Of a stretch of DNA of 64,000 nucleotides, positions 41,797 to 52,936 are shown one piece after another. Location of the stretch: positions 124,001-188,000 of the forward strand of contig CAWEUI010000015.1 in the NCBI GenBank assembly GCA_963812195.1, in the 5' to 3' direction. Position 1 is the stretch's first letter; the number at the start of each line of letters is the position of its first letter. The DNA is from ZC4RG30 sp963812195 (GTDB lineage Bacteria > Pseudomonadota > Gammaproteobacteria > Steroidobacterales > Steroidobacteraceae). Both the position numbers and the translations under genes were made by a program. The notes below the pieces were generated by a model that saw only the letters and a program-made list of their open reading frames with translations, was not told where the DNA came from and did no database searches.

Positions 41797-43644
41797 ATGG
41801 CGGCGATAGGCGGATTCTTCAGGGGAGTATGGCGCGGACTGGACGCGGTGCGCCGCGTCCTGCACCTGCTGCTGCTGTTGTTGATCTTCGGCTTCGTCGT
41901 CGGCGCGCTGTCCAGTGGCGTGCCCAAATTGCCGGAAAAGGGCGTGCTGTTCCTGCAGCCGCACGGCCAGATCGTCGAACAGCGTATCGGCGATCCGCTG
42001 ACCCTGGCGTTGAACCGGGCCAGCGGCCAGGGTGACGATCAGACGCTGCTGTGGGATCTGACCGATTCCATCCATGCGGCCATCCGCGATACGCGCGTGG
42101 CGGCCATTGCCCTGCAGACGGACTACTTCGACGGTGCCGGCCAGCCGACGCTGGAGGAAGTGGCCGCCGCGATGCGCGACTTCCGTGCCAGCGGCAAGAA
42201 GATCATCGCCTACGGCACTTCGTTCACGCAGGCCCAGTACTACCTGGCCGCACAGGCCGATGAGGTCTACCTCGACCCGATGGGCGAGGTGATGATCGAC
42301 GGCTACGCGCGCTACCGCATGTACTACAAGGGTCTGCTGGACAAGCTCGGCGTGGACATGCACCTGTTCCGTTGCAGCACCTGCGGTTTCAAGTCCGCCG
42401 CGGAGGACATGACGCGTACCAGCATGTCCAAAGAGGATCGCCTGGAGAGCCTGCAGTACCTGACGGGGCTGTGGAACGGCTACAAGAACGCAGTCGGCAA
42501 GGCGCGCGGCCTCGCGCCGGAGGTCATCGAGAAGTACTCCAACGAGTACGTCGATGCCCTGCGCGCGGCCAACGGCGATGCGTCCCGCGTGGCGCTGGAT
42601 GCCGGGTTGGTAACGGGCCTGAAGACCAGCCAGCAGGTCAACGACCGGCTGGTGCAGCTGGCCGGTGACGACGGGCACGGCAACTATCCGGTCATCGATT
42701 TCGATGACTACGTGCGCGTGCACCACGCGGAGAGCGGGCTGTACAAAGCCGGCAAGGGCCACATCGGCGTGGTGGTCGCCAGCGGCGAAATCAGCGATGG
42801 CGATCAGCCCTCTGGCAGCATCGGGGGCCGGACGCTGTCGAAACTGCTGCGCCAGGCGCGCCAGGACGACGACGTGGCCGCGGTGGTGCTGCGCATCGAC
42901 AGCCCGGGTGGCAGCGGATCTGCTTCCGAGCGGATCTACCGGGAAGTGGCGGCCATCCGTGCCGCCGGCAAGCCGGTCGTGGTGTCGATGGGCGATCTGG
43001 CCGCGTCGGGCGGCTACTACATCGCCACCCCCGCCAACGAGATCATTGCCAGCGCCAACACCATCACCGGCTCCATCGGCGTGTTCTCCACGGTACCGAC
43101 GGTCGATCGTACGCTGGGCAAGGTGGGCGTCACCGTGGACGGCGTGGGCACGACGGCACTGTCGGGCAAGCTGCGCATGGACCGGCCGCTGGATCCGTCC
43201 GTGCGCGAGTACCTGCAACTCTCGGTCGATCACTTCTACGACGTGTTCGTGGGGCATGTGGCCAAAGGCCGCGACAAGACCCCCGAGCAGGTCCAGGCCA
43301 TCGCTCAGGGCCGTGTCTGGACCGGTGCGGATGCCAAGGCCCGCGGCCTGGTCGATGCACTCGGCGACTACGAGGACGCCGTGAAGGCTGCTGCGAAGCT
43401 GGCCAGGCTGCCCGCCGGCTACGGCATCGAGCGCATCGAGCCGAAGCTCACCTGGGCCGAACAGCTCGCATTGCAGCTGCATATCGCCGGTGCCCGCGTT
43501 TCGGGCCTGTTCCTGGGGCCGGCAGTGCGCGAACTACACCATGAACTGGCACCGTTGGCTCTGGTGCGCAAGCAGTACGAGCGATTCCAGACACTGGCCG
43601 CCGACGGCAAGCCGCTGGCCTACTGTCTGTGCACCGTGGAGTAG
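41797..43644 (+). CDS. sppA: Signal peptide peptidase SppA (67-kDa type)
   Basis: A 615-residue membrane-anchored serine protease that degrades cleaved signal peptides in the periplasm. One N-terminal helix (HLLLLLLIFGFVVGAL), an N-terminal half with Lys199 in GFKSAAEDMTR (general base) and a C-terminal half with nucleophile Ser404 in MGDLAASGGYYIATPAN. The long two-domain form matches E. coli SppA (618). A CSTC pair just before Lys199 is unusual. Confidence 0.93.
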   Translation: MAAIGGFFRGVWRGLDAVRRVLHLLLLLLIFGFVVGALSSGVPKLPEKGVLFLQPHGQIVEQRIGDPLTLALNRASGQGDDQTLLWDLTDSIHAAIRDTRVAAIALQTDYFDGAGQPTLEEVAAAMRDFRASGKKIIAYGTSFTQAQYYLAAQADEVYLDPMGEVMIDGYARYRMYYKGLLDKLGVDMHLFRCSTCGFKSAAEDMTRTSMSKEDRLESLQYLTGLWNGYKNAVGKARGLAPEVIEKYSNEYVDALRAANGDASRVALDAGLVTGLKTSQQVNDRLVQLAGDDGHGNYPVIDFDDYVRVHHAESGLYKAGKGHIGVVVASGEISDGDQPSGSIGGRTLSKLLRQARQDDDVAAVVLRIDSPGGSGSASERIYREVAAIRAAGKPVVVSMGDLAASGGYYIATPANEIIASANTITGSIGVFSTVPTVDRTLGKVGVTVDGVGTTALSGKLRMDRPLDPSVREYLQLSVDHFYDVFVGHVAKGRDKTPEQVQAIAQGRVWTGADAKARGLVDALGDYEDAVKAAAKLARLPAGYGIERIEPKLTWAEQLALQLHIAGARVSGLFLGPAVRELHHELAPLALVRKQYERFQTLAADGKPLAYCLCTVE

Positions 43645-43648
43645 TGCG

Positions 43649-44441
43649 GTGCGTGCGGGCGAGGGCAAGGCGCCGCGTCACCTGGCGGAGAATCGCGCCA
43701 CCCGACTGTTCCTGGCACTGGCCGGATTCTTCATCGCCGACGCGATCATTGCCGAATTCGTCGGCGTAAAGGTCTTCTCGCTCGAGCGTACGCTCGGCAC
43801 CGGTGAGTGGCAGTGGCACCTGTTCGGTGTCTCCGGGTCGCTGACCTTCACGGCCGGCGTGGTCTACTGGCCGGTGGTGTTCGTGCTCACGGACATGATC
43901 AACGAGTACTTCGGCCGCAAGGGTGTGCGGCTGGTGTCCTGGCTGGCCGTGGCGTTCATTTCATGGGCGTTCCTTGCCGCGTACGTGGCCATCAAGCTCG
44001 CGCCGGCGCCGTTCTGGCTGGATAGCAACGCACAGCTCGGGCGTGTCGGACATCCAGCAGGCCTATGCGCAGATCTTCGGGCAGGGCATGTGGACCATTG
44101 TCGGCTCCATCACGGCGTTCCTGACCGGGCAGCTGGTCGACGTGACGGTGTTTCACCGCATCCGCCGGTGGACCGGCGAGCGCTGGTTGTGGCTGCGCTC
44201 GACCGGGTCGACCATCGTCTCGCAGCTGTTCGACAGCTTCATCGTGCTGTATATCGCCTTCGTGCTTGGCCCACAGCACTGGCCGGTCCAGCAGTTCCTG
44301 GCCGTGGGCATGGTCAACTACATCTACAAGGCGCTGGCCGCCGTGGTGATGACACCGACGCTGTATCTGGTGCACGCAGGCGTGCGACGCTACCTGGGGG
44401 TTGCCCAGGTCGAGCAGCTGCGCGAAGAGGCCGCCGGGTAG
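43649..44441 (+). CDS. Queuosine precursor transporter (YhhQ family), one apparent frameshift
   Basis: An inner-membrane protein of about 263 residues and six helices in the YhhQ (DUF165) family, which imports queuosine precursors. First part: LFLALAGFFIADAIIAEFVG, YWPVVFVLTDMINEYFGRKG, LAVAFISWAFLAAYVAIKLA. The frame breaks at ctcgggcg (44037-44044); dropping one G gives AQLGVSDIQQAYAQIFGQGM and continues through GSTIVSQLFDSFIVLYIAF. GTG 43649 has GGAG 8 bases upstream, 4 bases after the sppA stop. Confidence 0.88.
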
Positions 44442-44473
44442 GGAAGTCGCCGGAACACGGGGAGAGTTTGAAT

Positions 44474-45007
44474 ATGCGAGCCAGATGGTTGGTAGCGATT
44501 GCGATCGCGGTCCTGAATACGGGCTGTGTGGCGGTGGTCAGGGGCGACCGCGCGGACCAGGGCCCCGACGCGATGACGGTCCAGGAGATGCGCGATCGGT
44601 TGCAGATCGAGGAGTTGCTGTGGCGCTATGCGCGTACGCTGGACTCCAACGACGCCGACGGGTACGCGGCGGTGTATACCGAGGATGGGCAGTTCGGTAC
44701 CGGCGAGCGCGCCACCCGGGGCAGGCCGGCGCTGCGCGAAATGATTCTCGGCGTGAAAAAGCGTCGCGAGGATCGCATCGCCGCCGGGGAGAAGGCGACC
44801 GGCACCCTGCACATGACCGCCAATTTCTGGATCGACTTCCGCGATCATGACCATGCCACCGTGCATTCCTACTGGATCACGATGTTCCCGGGCGCCGGTG
44901 CCGATACCCCGGCCAGGGTGGCTGCCGTGGGGCGGGCGCAGGATCAGCTGGTGCGCGTGCAGGGACGCTGGCTGATCAAGGTCCGCAACGTTTCACCGCA
45001 GGACTGA
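44474..45007 (+). CDS. SnoaL/NTF2-like lipoprotein
   Basis: A 177-residue protein with lipobox LNTGC and an NTF2-like domain (MRDRLQIEELLWRYARTLDS, NDADGYAAVYTEDGQF, GTLHMTANFWIDF, LVRVQGRWLIKVRNV). The fold occurs in small isomerases, dehydratases and binding proteins; substrate unknown. ATG 44474 follows GGAGAG. Abuts sixA tail to tail. Confidence 0.72.
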   Translation: MRARWLVAIAIAVLNTGCVAVVRGDRADQGPDAMTVQEMRDRLQIEELLWRYARTLDSNDADGYAAVYTEDGQFGTGERATRGRPALREMILGVKKRREDRIAAGEKATGTLHMTANFWIDFRDHDHATVHSYWITMFPGAGADTPARVAAVGRAQDQLVRVQGRWLIKVRNVSPQD

Positions 45008-45469
45008 TTAGGAAACAGGCGCCGAGGTTCTGCGGCTGGCAGCCGGGTCGGGCATGCGCAATACGCGCCACTCGCCCGGCTGGCACGATGGCGCCGCCGG
45101 ATCGTTGGTCAGCACGCGGGCCAGGTTCGACACGCCGGGGTTGTGCGCGACCACCACGACCAGCGCGTCCGGCGCGACCACATGGCGCAGCTCGGACTCC
45201 AGGGTATGCGCGGTGGCGTTGTACAGGCTGTCCAGGTAGCGCACGGCGTCCCCCGGGAGGTTCAATTCCTCGGCCAGGATCTGGGCGGTCTGGCGGGTGC
45301 GGCAGGCCGGGCTGGCGAGCACGACGGTGGGCCGATGGCCGGCGCTGCTGATTTCGCGGGCGGCGACGTGAGCATCGGACAGGCCGCGTTCGGTCAGCGG
45401 GCGATCGAAGTCCGGGCCCTGGTAATCGGGCCAGTCGGCATGGGCATGACGGACCAGAATGAACTGCAT
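45008..45469 (-). CDS. sixA: Phosphohistidine phosphatase SixA
   Basis: A 153-residue histidine phosphatase. MQFILVRHAHADWP contains the RHxxAD-type nucleophile His8; DRPLTERGLSDA, SPACRTRQTAQILAEEL and VVVVAHNPGVSN (His109) complete the active site. SixA removes phosphate from phosphohistidine in HPt or PTS proteins. ATG 45469 gives the usual length. Compare the degenerate paralogue at 46129-46584. Confidence 0.92.
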   Translation of the reverse strand: MQFILVRHAHADWPDYQGPDFDRPLTERGLSDAHVAAREISSAGHRPTVVLASPACRTRQTAQILAEELNLPGDAVRYLDSLYNATAHTLESELRHVVAPDALVVVVAHNPGVSNLARVLTNDPAAPSCQPGEWRVLRMPDPAASRRTSAPVS

Positions 45470-45565
45470 CGGCCCATTGTAGCCGTCATGCACTGCGGGA
45501 TTCCCCTGTTCCACACCGCCTGCCGGGCTGGCCTACAATGAGAGTCTCAACCAGGGGGGGTATCC

Positions 45566-46102
45566 ATGAACAGCAGGTATTTGCTGGCTTTTGTCTTGAT
45601 GGGGCTGGCCGCCACCGCCGGGGCCGCCGAGGATGATCCGCTGGCCGCGTTGCCGCGACATATCGCGCTCAACGCGCATCAGGATGTCAGCGGGCAGCCG
45701 TCCGTCGATTCGATCATGAAGCTGCGCTCCGCCGGGATCACCACGGTGATTGACCTGCGGCCGGACTCCGAAACACCCGACCTCGACGAGAAGGCAGTGG
45801 CGGAAAAGGCCGGTCTCAGGTACCACTCGCTGCCCATTGCCGGCGCTGCCGGCCTGACGCACGAGAACGTGGCGAAGTTCGACCAGCTGCTCAAGGACAG
45901 CGCCGGGCAGCACGTGCTCATGCACTGCGCGTCGGGTAATCGCGTGGGCGCCATGATGGCGCTGCGCGCGCGCTGGATCCAGGGCAAGAGCGAGGAGGAA
46001 GCACTGGCCATCGGCAAGGCTTCCGGGATGACCCACCTGAGCGAAGCGGTGAAACAGCGCATGGAGCAGGAGCCGGCCCGGGACGGGTCGCCGGCGAAGT
46101 AG
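45566..46102 (+). CDS. Exported tyrosine/dual-specificity phosphatase-like protein
   Basis: A 178-residue protein with signal peptide (MNSRYLLAFVLMGLAATAGA) and a cysteine-phosphatase fold: SIMKLRSAGITTVIDLRPDS and the P-loop LMHCASGNRVGAMMALRARW with Cys121 and Arg126 (CX5R). The general-acid Asp may lie in DLRPDSETPDLDE. Periplasmic; relatives are annotated as DSP or beta-lactamase-hydrolase-like proteins. Substrate unknown. Confidence 0.8.
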   Translation: MNSRYLLAFVLMGLAATAGAAEDDPLAALPRHIALNAHQDVSGQPSVDSIMKLRSAGITTVIDLRPDSETPDLDEKAVAEKAGLRYHSLPIAGAAGLTHENVAKFDQLLKDSAGQHVLMHCASGNRVGAMMALRARWIQGKSEEEALAIGKASGMTHLSEAVKQRMEQEPARDGSPAK

Positions 46103-46128
46103 GTCGCCGCGGGCTCGCGAGGCTGTCT

Positions 46129-46584
46129 CTAGCCGCGTGGGCCCCATGGCAGATAGCGCCACTGTGCCGGTCGCATGTCCGGTGCGTTGGGGTCGCTGGC
46201 CAGGAAACGGGCGAGCTCGGAGATGCCCGGATTGTCGGCGATCAGCGTGACCAGCGTGTAGGCCACCGCCTGCGCGCGCACCTGCGCTTCCATCACGTCC
46301 GCGCGGGCCTGGTACAGCAGGTCCGAATAGATGACCTCGTCGCGCACGTGCAGCTCGGCCACCATGATATCGGCCGTCTGGCGCGCGGCCAGCGAGGTGC
46401 TGACCAGCAGCGGGCCGGGGTGGTGGCCCATGCCGAAGATCTCGTCGGAGCTCTTGCGCGCCGCGGCCTTGCCCTGTGCGCTCAACGGCCGTTGGCGCTC
46501 ATCGCCCCTGAACCCGGCATCGGTGTCGGCACGGCGCATCAGGATGACGTGCGCGGCCTGGGCCGGTTCGGCCTCGCGGCTCAC
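46129..46584 (-). CDS. SixA-like protein lacking catalytic histidines (probable pseudoenzyme)
   Basis: A 151-residue histidine-phosphatase-fold protein aligned along its length with the SixA at 45008-45469. The nucleophile motif is VILMRRADTDAG (Arg18 where SixA has His8) and the second catalytic site is TLIADNPGISELARFL (Asp117 where SixA has His109). Flanking structure is kept: RPLSAQGKAA, VSTSLAARQTADIM and the tail RPAQWRYLPWG. It overlaps sufT by 4 bases as the last gene of the suf operon, so it is translated with Fe-S assembly genes. A phosphate- or protein-binding role is possible. Confidence 0.8.
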   Translation of the reverse strand: MSREAEPAQAAHVILMRRADTDAGFRGDERQRPLSAQGKAAARKSSDEIFGMGHHPGPLLVSTSLAARQTADIMVAELHVRDEVIYSDLLYQARADVMEAQVRAQAVAYTLVTLIADNPGISELARFLASDPNAPDMRPAQWRYLPWGPRG

Positions 46585-47129
46585 ATCATGCCCGTCTGCA
46601 GCTGTGCGGCCGGCGACATCATCTCGCGGCTCCAGGGTGGATCGAACACCATTTCCACGCGGGCCTCGCGCACGGTGGGGATCTGTTCCAGCTTGTCCTT
46701 CACGTCAGCCACCAGGATGTCGCCCATGCCGCAGCCCGGGGCGGTGAGCGTCATCTTCACGTCGATGTCGCGCGTGCCGTCTTCGTTGGCAGTGACGCTG
46801 CACTCGTAGATCAGGCCCAGATCCACGACGTTGATCGGAATCTCCGGGTCGTAGCAACCCGTCATCTGCTTCCAGGCGAGCTGCTTGACGTCCTCCTCGG
46901 TGGCGTTGGGCGGCAGTTCCGGCGCCACCACAGGCTCCTTGCCGATGGCATCGGCCTCGCTGCCCGCCAGCCGGTACAGGTTGCCCTCTATGTACAGCGT
47001 GAAGCTGCCACCGAGGGCCTGGCTGATGAAGCCGGCCAGCCCCGGCTGCAGCTTGATGGCGTGGCCCGACGGCACCATGACGGCGTCGACCTCGCGCTGG
47101 ATGACGAAGGGTTCGTGGCTGTGGGACAT
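46581..47129 (-). CDS. sufT: Fe-S cluster assembly protein SufT
   Basis: A 182-residue protein of the SufT family: an N-terminal extension (AVMVPSGHAIKLQPGLAGFI, GGSFTLYIEGNLYRLAG) and a C-terminal DUF59/MIP18 domain with GCYDPEIPINVVDLGLIYE and LTAPGCGMGDILVADV. It aids Fe-S protein maturation under high demand. Three bases after sufU. Confidence 0.92.
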   Translation of the reverse strand: MSHSHEPFVIQREVDAVMVPSGHAIKLQPGLAGFISQALGGSFTLYIEGNLYRLAGSEADAIGKEPVVAPELPPNATEEDVKQLAWKQMTGCYDPEIPINVVDLGLIYECSVTANEDGTRDIDVKMTLTAPGCGMGDILVADVKDKLEQIPTVREARVEMVFDPPWSREMMSPAAQLQTGMM

Positions 47130-47132
47130 GGC

Positions 47133-47585
47133 CTACTCGGTGGACACCGGGGTGGTGTCGGCTGTGTCGGCCTGCGCCAGCGCCGAGTTGAGCGTATGCC
47201 AGGCCAGGCTCGCGCATTTCACGCGCGACGGGAATTCGCGTACCCCGGAAAGAGCGGCTATCTTGCCCAGATCCGCGCCGTTGGCGTTGCGGTCGGTGAG
47301 CAGCGCATGCACGCGCTTGAACAGGGCTTCGATTTCCTGGCGCGATTTGCCCTTGACCGCTTCGGTCATCATCGAGGCCGAGGCGGTCGAGATGGCGCAG
47401 CCCTGGCCCTCGAAGGCCACATCTGTGATCCGGTCACCGTCGCGCTTCAAGGTGATGGTGAGCCGGTCCCCGCACAACGGGTTGTGGCCCTTCGCCTCGG
47501 CGTCGTGAGGCTCCAGGCGCCCGAAATTGCGCGGGTGCTTGTTGTGATCGAGGATCACCTCGCGATACAGCTCGCCCAGTTCCAT
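47133..47585 (-). CDS. sufU: SufU-type Fe-S scaffold / sulfur acceptor
   Basis: A 150-residue IscU-like protein: LYREVILDHNKHPRNFG, HNPLCGDRLTI (Cys and the key Asp), FEGQGCAISTASASMM and FPSRVKCASLAWHTL give the three Cys and one Asp ligands. The insertion between the second and third Cys fits SufU, which accepts sulfur from SufS. Its ATG shares one base with the sufS stop (TGATG). Confidence 0.93.
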   Translation of the reverse strand: MELGELYREVILDHNKHPRNFGRLEPHDAEAKGHNPLCGDRLTITLKRDGDRITDVAFEGQGCAISTASASMMTEAVKGKSRQEIEALFKRVHALLTDRNANGADLGKIAALSGVREFPSRVKCASLAWHTLNSALAQADTADTTPVSTE

Positions 47586-48832
47586 CAGCCGAACACCTTT
47601 GTGGCGCGCTGTACCGCCGTGGCGAGCTGTTCCACCTCGGCCAGCGTGTTGTAGCAGGCGAAGGAGGCGCGCGCGGTGGCCGGCAGCCCCAGCAGGTCCA
47701 TCAGCGGCATGGCGCAGTGGTGGCCGGCGCGGATCGCCACGCCCTCGTGGTCGAGCACCGTGCCCACATCGTGCGGATGCACGCCTTCCAGGGTGAAGGA
47801 CAGCACCGCGGCCTTCTCTTCGGCGGTGCCGTGGATGCGCACGCCGGGAATGCGCATCAGCGCGGCGGTGGCGGCACCCAGCAGGCCGTGCTCATGTGCC
47901 GCGGCCTTGTCCAGCCCCAGCTCGTCGAGGAAATCCAGTGCCGCCGCCAGTCCGATGGCGCCGCTTATGTTGGGCGTGCCGGCCTCGAACTTCCAGGGCA
48001 ACTCATTCCAGGTGGCTGCCTCATACGAAACCGTGCGAATCATCTCGCCGCCGCCCATCCACGGCGGCATGGCCTCGAGCAGTGATTCGCGTGCGTACAG
48101 CACGCCGATTCCGGTGGGGCCATACAACTTGTGCCCGGAAAAGGCGTAGAAATCCGCCCCGAGTGCCCGCACGTCCACCCCCAGGTGTGCCACGGCCTGC
48201 GCGCCGTCGACCAGCACGGGCACGCCGACGTGGTGTGCGGTTTCGATCACCCGCTGCACCGGCACCACGCTGCCCAGCGCATTGGACACATGCGTGATCG
48301 CCACCAGCTTGGTGCGATCGTTCAGCAGGCCCTGGAAACCCTCGAAGAAGATCTGTCCGGTGCCATCGATGGGCGCGACGCGCAGCCGGGCGCCGGTGGC
48401 GGCCGCGACCATCTGCCAGGGCACCAGGTTCGCGTGGTGCTCCAGCGCCGAGACGATGATCTCATCGTCCGGCTTCAGGTTGGCCCGGCCCCAGCTGTTG
48501 GCCACCAGGTTGATGGATTCGGTGGTGCCGCGCGTGAAGATGATCTCGCGAGCCGATGCGGCATTGAGGAAACGCCGTACACGCTCGCGCGCGCCCTCGA
48601 AGGCGTCCGTGGCAAGCTGGCTCAGGGTGTGTACGCCACGGTGCACATTGGAGTGGATATGTGTCTCGTAGTGCGTGACCGCGTCGATCACGCGTTGCGG
48701 ACGCTGCGTGGATGCGCCGTTGTCCAGGTAGGCGAGGGGACGTCCATTGATGGATTGCGCCAGTATCGGGAACTGCTCGCGCAGGGCCGCCACGTCGTAG
48801 CCGTGGGAGGCATGCAGCCGTACCACGCTCAT
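47585..48832 (-). CDS. sufS: Cysteine desulfurase SufS
   Basis: A 415-residue PLP enzyme that takes sulfur from cysteine. GRPLAYLDNGASTQRPQRVI, FTRGTTESINLVANSWG, DFYAFSGHKLYGPTGIGVLY (PLP Lys) and AIRAGHHCAMPLMDLLGL (catalytic Cys). RASFACYNTLAEVEQL closes the fold. Group II desulfurase working with SufU. Overlaps sufD by 4 bases. Confidence 0.97.
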   Translation of the reverse strand: MSVVRLHASHGYDVAALREQFPILAQSINGRPLAYLDNGASTQRPQRVIDAVTHYETHIHSNVHRGVHTLSQLATDAFEGARERVRRFLNAASAREIIFTRGTTESINLVANSWGRANLKPDDEIIVSALEHHANLVPWQMVAAATGARLRVAPIDGTGQIFFEGFQGLLNDRTKLVAITHVSNALGSVVPVQRVIETAHHVGVPVLVDGAQAVAHLGVDVRALGADFYAFSGHKLYGPTGIGVLYARESLLEAMPPWMGGGEMIRTVSYEAATWNELPWKFEAGTPNISGAIGLAAALDFLDELGLDKAAAHEHGLLGAATAALMRIPGVRIHGTAEEKAAVLSFTLEGVHPHDVGTVLDHEGVAIRAGHHCAMPLMDLLGLPATARASFACYNTLAEVEQLATAVQRATKVFG

Positions 48833-50132
48833 GTCAGCACCTGTCGAGCAATGTCGCTGCCCAGCGCATCGGCAAGCGAGTGTTCGGCGCTCGCGCGCAG
48901 CTCACCCGGGCCCAGCACGCGCAACGCCGTATCCAGGAAGGCCCATTCGAGCAGCGCGCGCGCGGTATCGCTGTCCACGCCACGCGAGGCCAGGTAGAAG
49001 CGCATGTTCTCGTCCAGGGCGCCGGTGGTGGCGCCGTGGCTGGCGCGCACCTCGTCGGTGTGGATTTCCAGCTGCGGGCGCAGATCGATCTCGCTGCCGG
49101 CGCTGGCCAGCAGGCCCTTCAATGTCTGGTTGGATGCCGCACCCGGCGCGCCGCGGGCTACTTCCACGCGGCTGCGGCAGGCTATGTGGGCGCCATCACG
49201 CGCGATGGCGCGAAATTGCTGGTCACTTGCCGTATGGGGCGAGAGGTGATCGACCAGCAGCGACTGGTCCAGCGTGCGCTTGCCCGCGGCTACCGCCACT
49301 CCGGTCAGATCGAACCGTGCCCCGGCGCCGTACAACGAAGCGCGCAATGAGCAGCGCGCGGCGCGCGCGCCGAGCTGCAGGAAGGTGAGCTGGTAGTTTG
49401 CCTCGCGATCCAGCGCCACCTGCGCCGTGTCCAGCAGCTGGGCGTCCTGGGCAAGTGTCTGCCAGCGCAGGTGGCGCACCGTGCTGCCCGCGCCGGCATG
49501 TACCTGCATCGCCGCGTTGATCAGGCCCTGTGCGCCGGTGGTGCCGACGTGACGCTCCACCAGCGACAGTTCCGTGCCGGCTGCCACGGCCAGCTCCAGC
49601 CGGGGGTAGACCGCCTGGCGCGTGGGACCGGGGGTGGCTGCGAATATCACATCCAGGTTTGCCGCTGCGGTGACGTTCAGCCTGGCCACGTCCACCGCGA
49701 AGGCATCGTTGAGCCAGCCGAAACGCTCGTGTCGGGTGCGGTCGGGGACCAGCGGCGTAGTGTCCGCATCCAGAGCAGGGCAGGGGTCGGACAGCGACTG
49801 GATCAGCCGCCCGTTGCCGAATACCAGCCGGGTGTGGCCGCCAAGTCGGGGTGGCAGCAGCGGCGCCACTTCCGCGGCAAGCCCGTCCGCGGCTTGCGCG
49901 GCCACCGGCGCCAGCGCGGCGGACGCGAGAAACCGCAGATCCGCATAGCGCCACAGGTCATCGCGCGGCGGCGGCAGACCGGCAGCCAGCGCCTTGTTCA
50001 ACGCAGCGCTGCGGATGCTGACGGGTAGCAGCTTCGCATTGAGCAGGGTCGCGGAGTCCATCACGGCATCGCGCAGCCGCTGTTCGTACGCGGCATTGCT
50101 CATGCTGCCGGGCACTGGCCGGGCGGCCTCGC

Positions 50133-50136
<4 letters not shown>
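48829..50136 (-). CDS. sufD: Fe-S cluster assembly protein SufD
   Basis: A 435-residue beta-helix partner of SufB in the SufBC2D scaffold. Core segments: LSLVERHVGTTGAQGLINAA, RCSLRASLYGAGARFDLTGV, QSLLVDHLSPHTASDQQFRA, AAGAASNQTLKGLLAS-like QTLKGLLASAGSEID, PQLEIHTDEVRASHGATTGA and LASRGVDSDTARALL. The N-terminal 100 residues are variable as usual. Overlaps sufC by 4 bases. Confidence 0.94.
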
Positions 50137-52332
<2,196 letters not shown>

Positions 52333-52336
<4 letters not shown>

Positions 52337-52806
52337 CGATTTGCTCCTGCAACCACGCCATTGCGCAGGCGTACGTCGAACATCGCGAAATGGCGTGGAT
52401 TGCTCTCAAGGCCGGCCAGCTCCGACAGGGAGATTTCCTGCAGGGACTGGCGGATGGCCTGGTTGATGCGTTGCCAGCTGCCGCCCACGTTGCAGCTGGA
52501 CTGCAGATCGCACTGGCTGCGGCTGGTGGCGCACTCGGTGATGGCCAGCGGACCCTCCAGTGCATCGAGGATGGCCGCGGCACTGATCTGGCGCGCCGGC
52601 CGCGCCAGCCGGTAGCCGCCGTGCAGGCCGCGCGTGGAATCCACCAGGCCGGCACGTTGCAACTGCTTGAGCAGCTTGCTGGCCGTGGGCAGCGCCAGAC
52701 GGCACTGGTGGGCGATTTCGGTGGCGGTGCGCCGTGCCGCCGCGTCGCGCGCCAGCTCGGCGAGTATGACGGTTGCGTAATCGGTGAGTTTGCTGATGCG
52801 GATCAC
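52333..52806 (-). CDS. Rrf2 family SUF system regulator (IscR-like)
   Basis: A 157-residue Fe-S-sensing repressor. Winged helix KLTDYATVILAELARDAAAR, LALPTASKLLKQLQRAGLV and STRGLHGGYRLARP (recognition and wing). The cluster-binding cysteines are Cys92, Cys99 and Cys105 in ECATSRSQCDLQSSC, spaced like IscR Cys92/98/104. Starts with GTG 52806. First gene of the suf operon, so it probably represses its own promoter via the palindrome at 52837-52851 when cluster-loaded. Confidence 0.92.
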
Positions 52807-52836
52807 AGGCTTGCCGGCAGGGTTGGGTGCAATACA

Positions 52837-52870
52837 GGACTATTTTAGTCCCCATTGTCGGGGCTGTCAC
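52837..52870 (-). promoter_or_regulatory. suf operon promoter with overlapping palindromic operator
   Basis: On the reverse strand, -35 GTGACA (52870-52865) and -10 TAAAAT (52847-52842) have a 17-base spacer. The -10 sits inside a perfect dyad GGACTA-AAA-TAGTCC (52851-52837), placed so that a bound dimer would block RNA polymerase. Likely target of the Rrf2 regulator encoded 30 bases downstream. Confidence 0.65.
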
Positions 52871-52880
52871 GTCGGCGCTT

Positions 52881-52889
52881 TGCTATGAT
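52881..52889 (+). promoter_or_regulatory. Extended -10 promoter of the aldolase gene
   Basis: TGcTATGAT is an extended -10 (TGn plus TATGAT) 47 bases upstream of ATG 52937, divergent from the suf promoter. No good -35, as is usual for extended -10 promoters. Confidence 0.45.
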
Positions 52890-52936
52890 GCCGCACCCGA
52901 ATTTCCCCGGACCTTGAGAGGATGACAGACAGCATC

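Noticed and set aside
41725..43482. 585-codon reverse-strand frame opposite sppA
   Set aside because: sppA is complete with its Lys/Ser catalytic pair; the antisense frame has no family resemblance.
47585..48832. Suspected loss of the SufS catalytic cysteine in the TARASFACYNT region
   Set aside because: The desulfurase cysteine is the one in GHHC, which is present, so the enzyme looks active.
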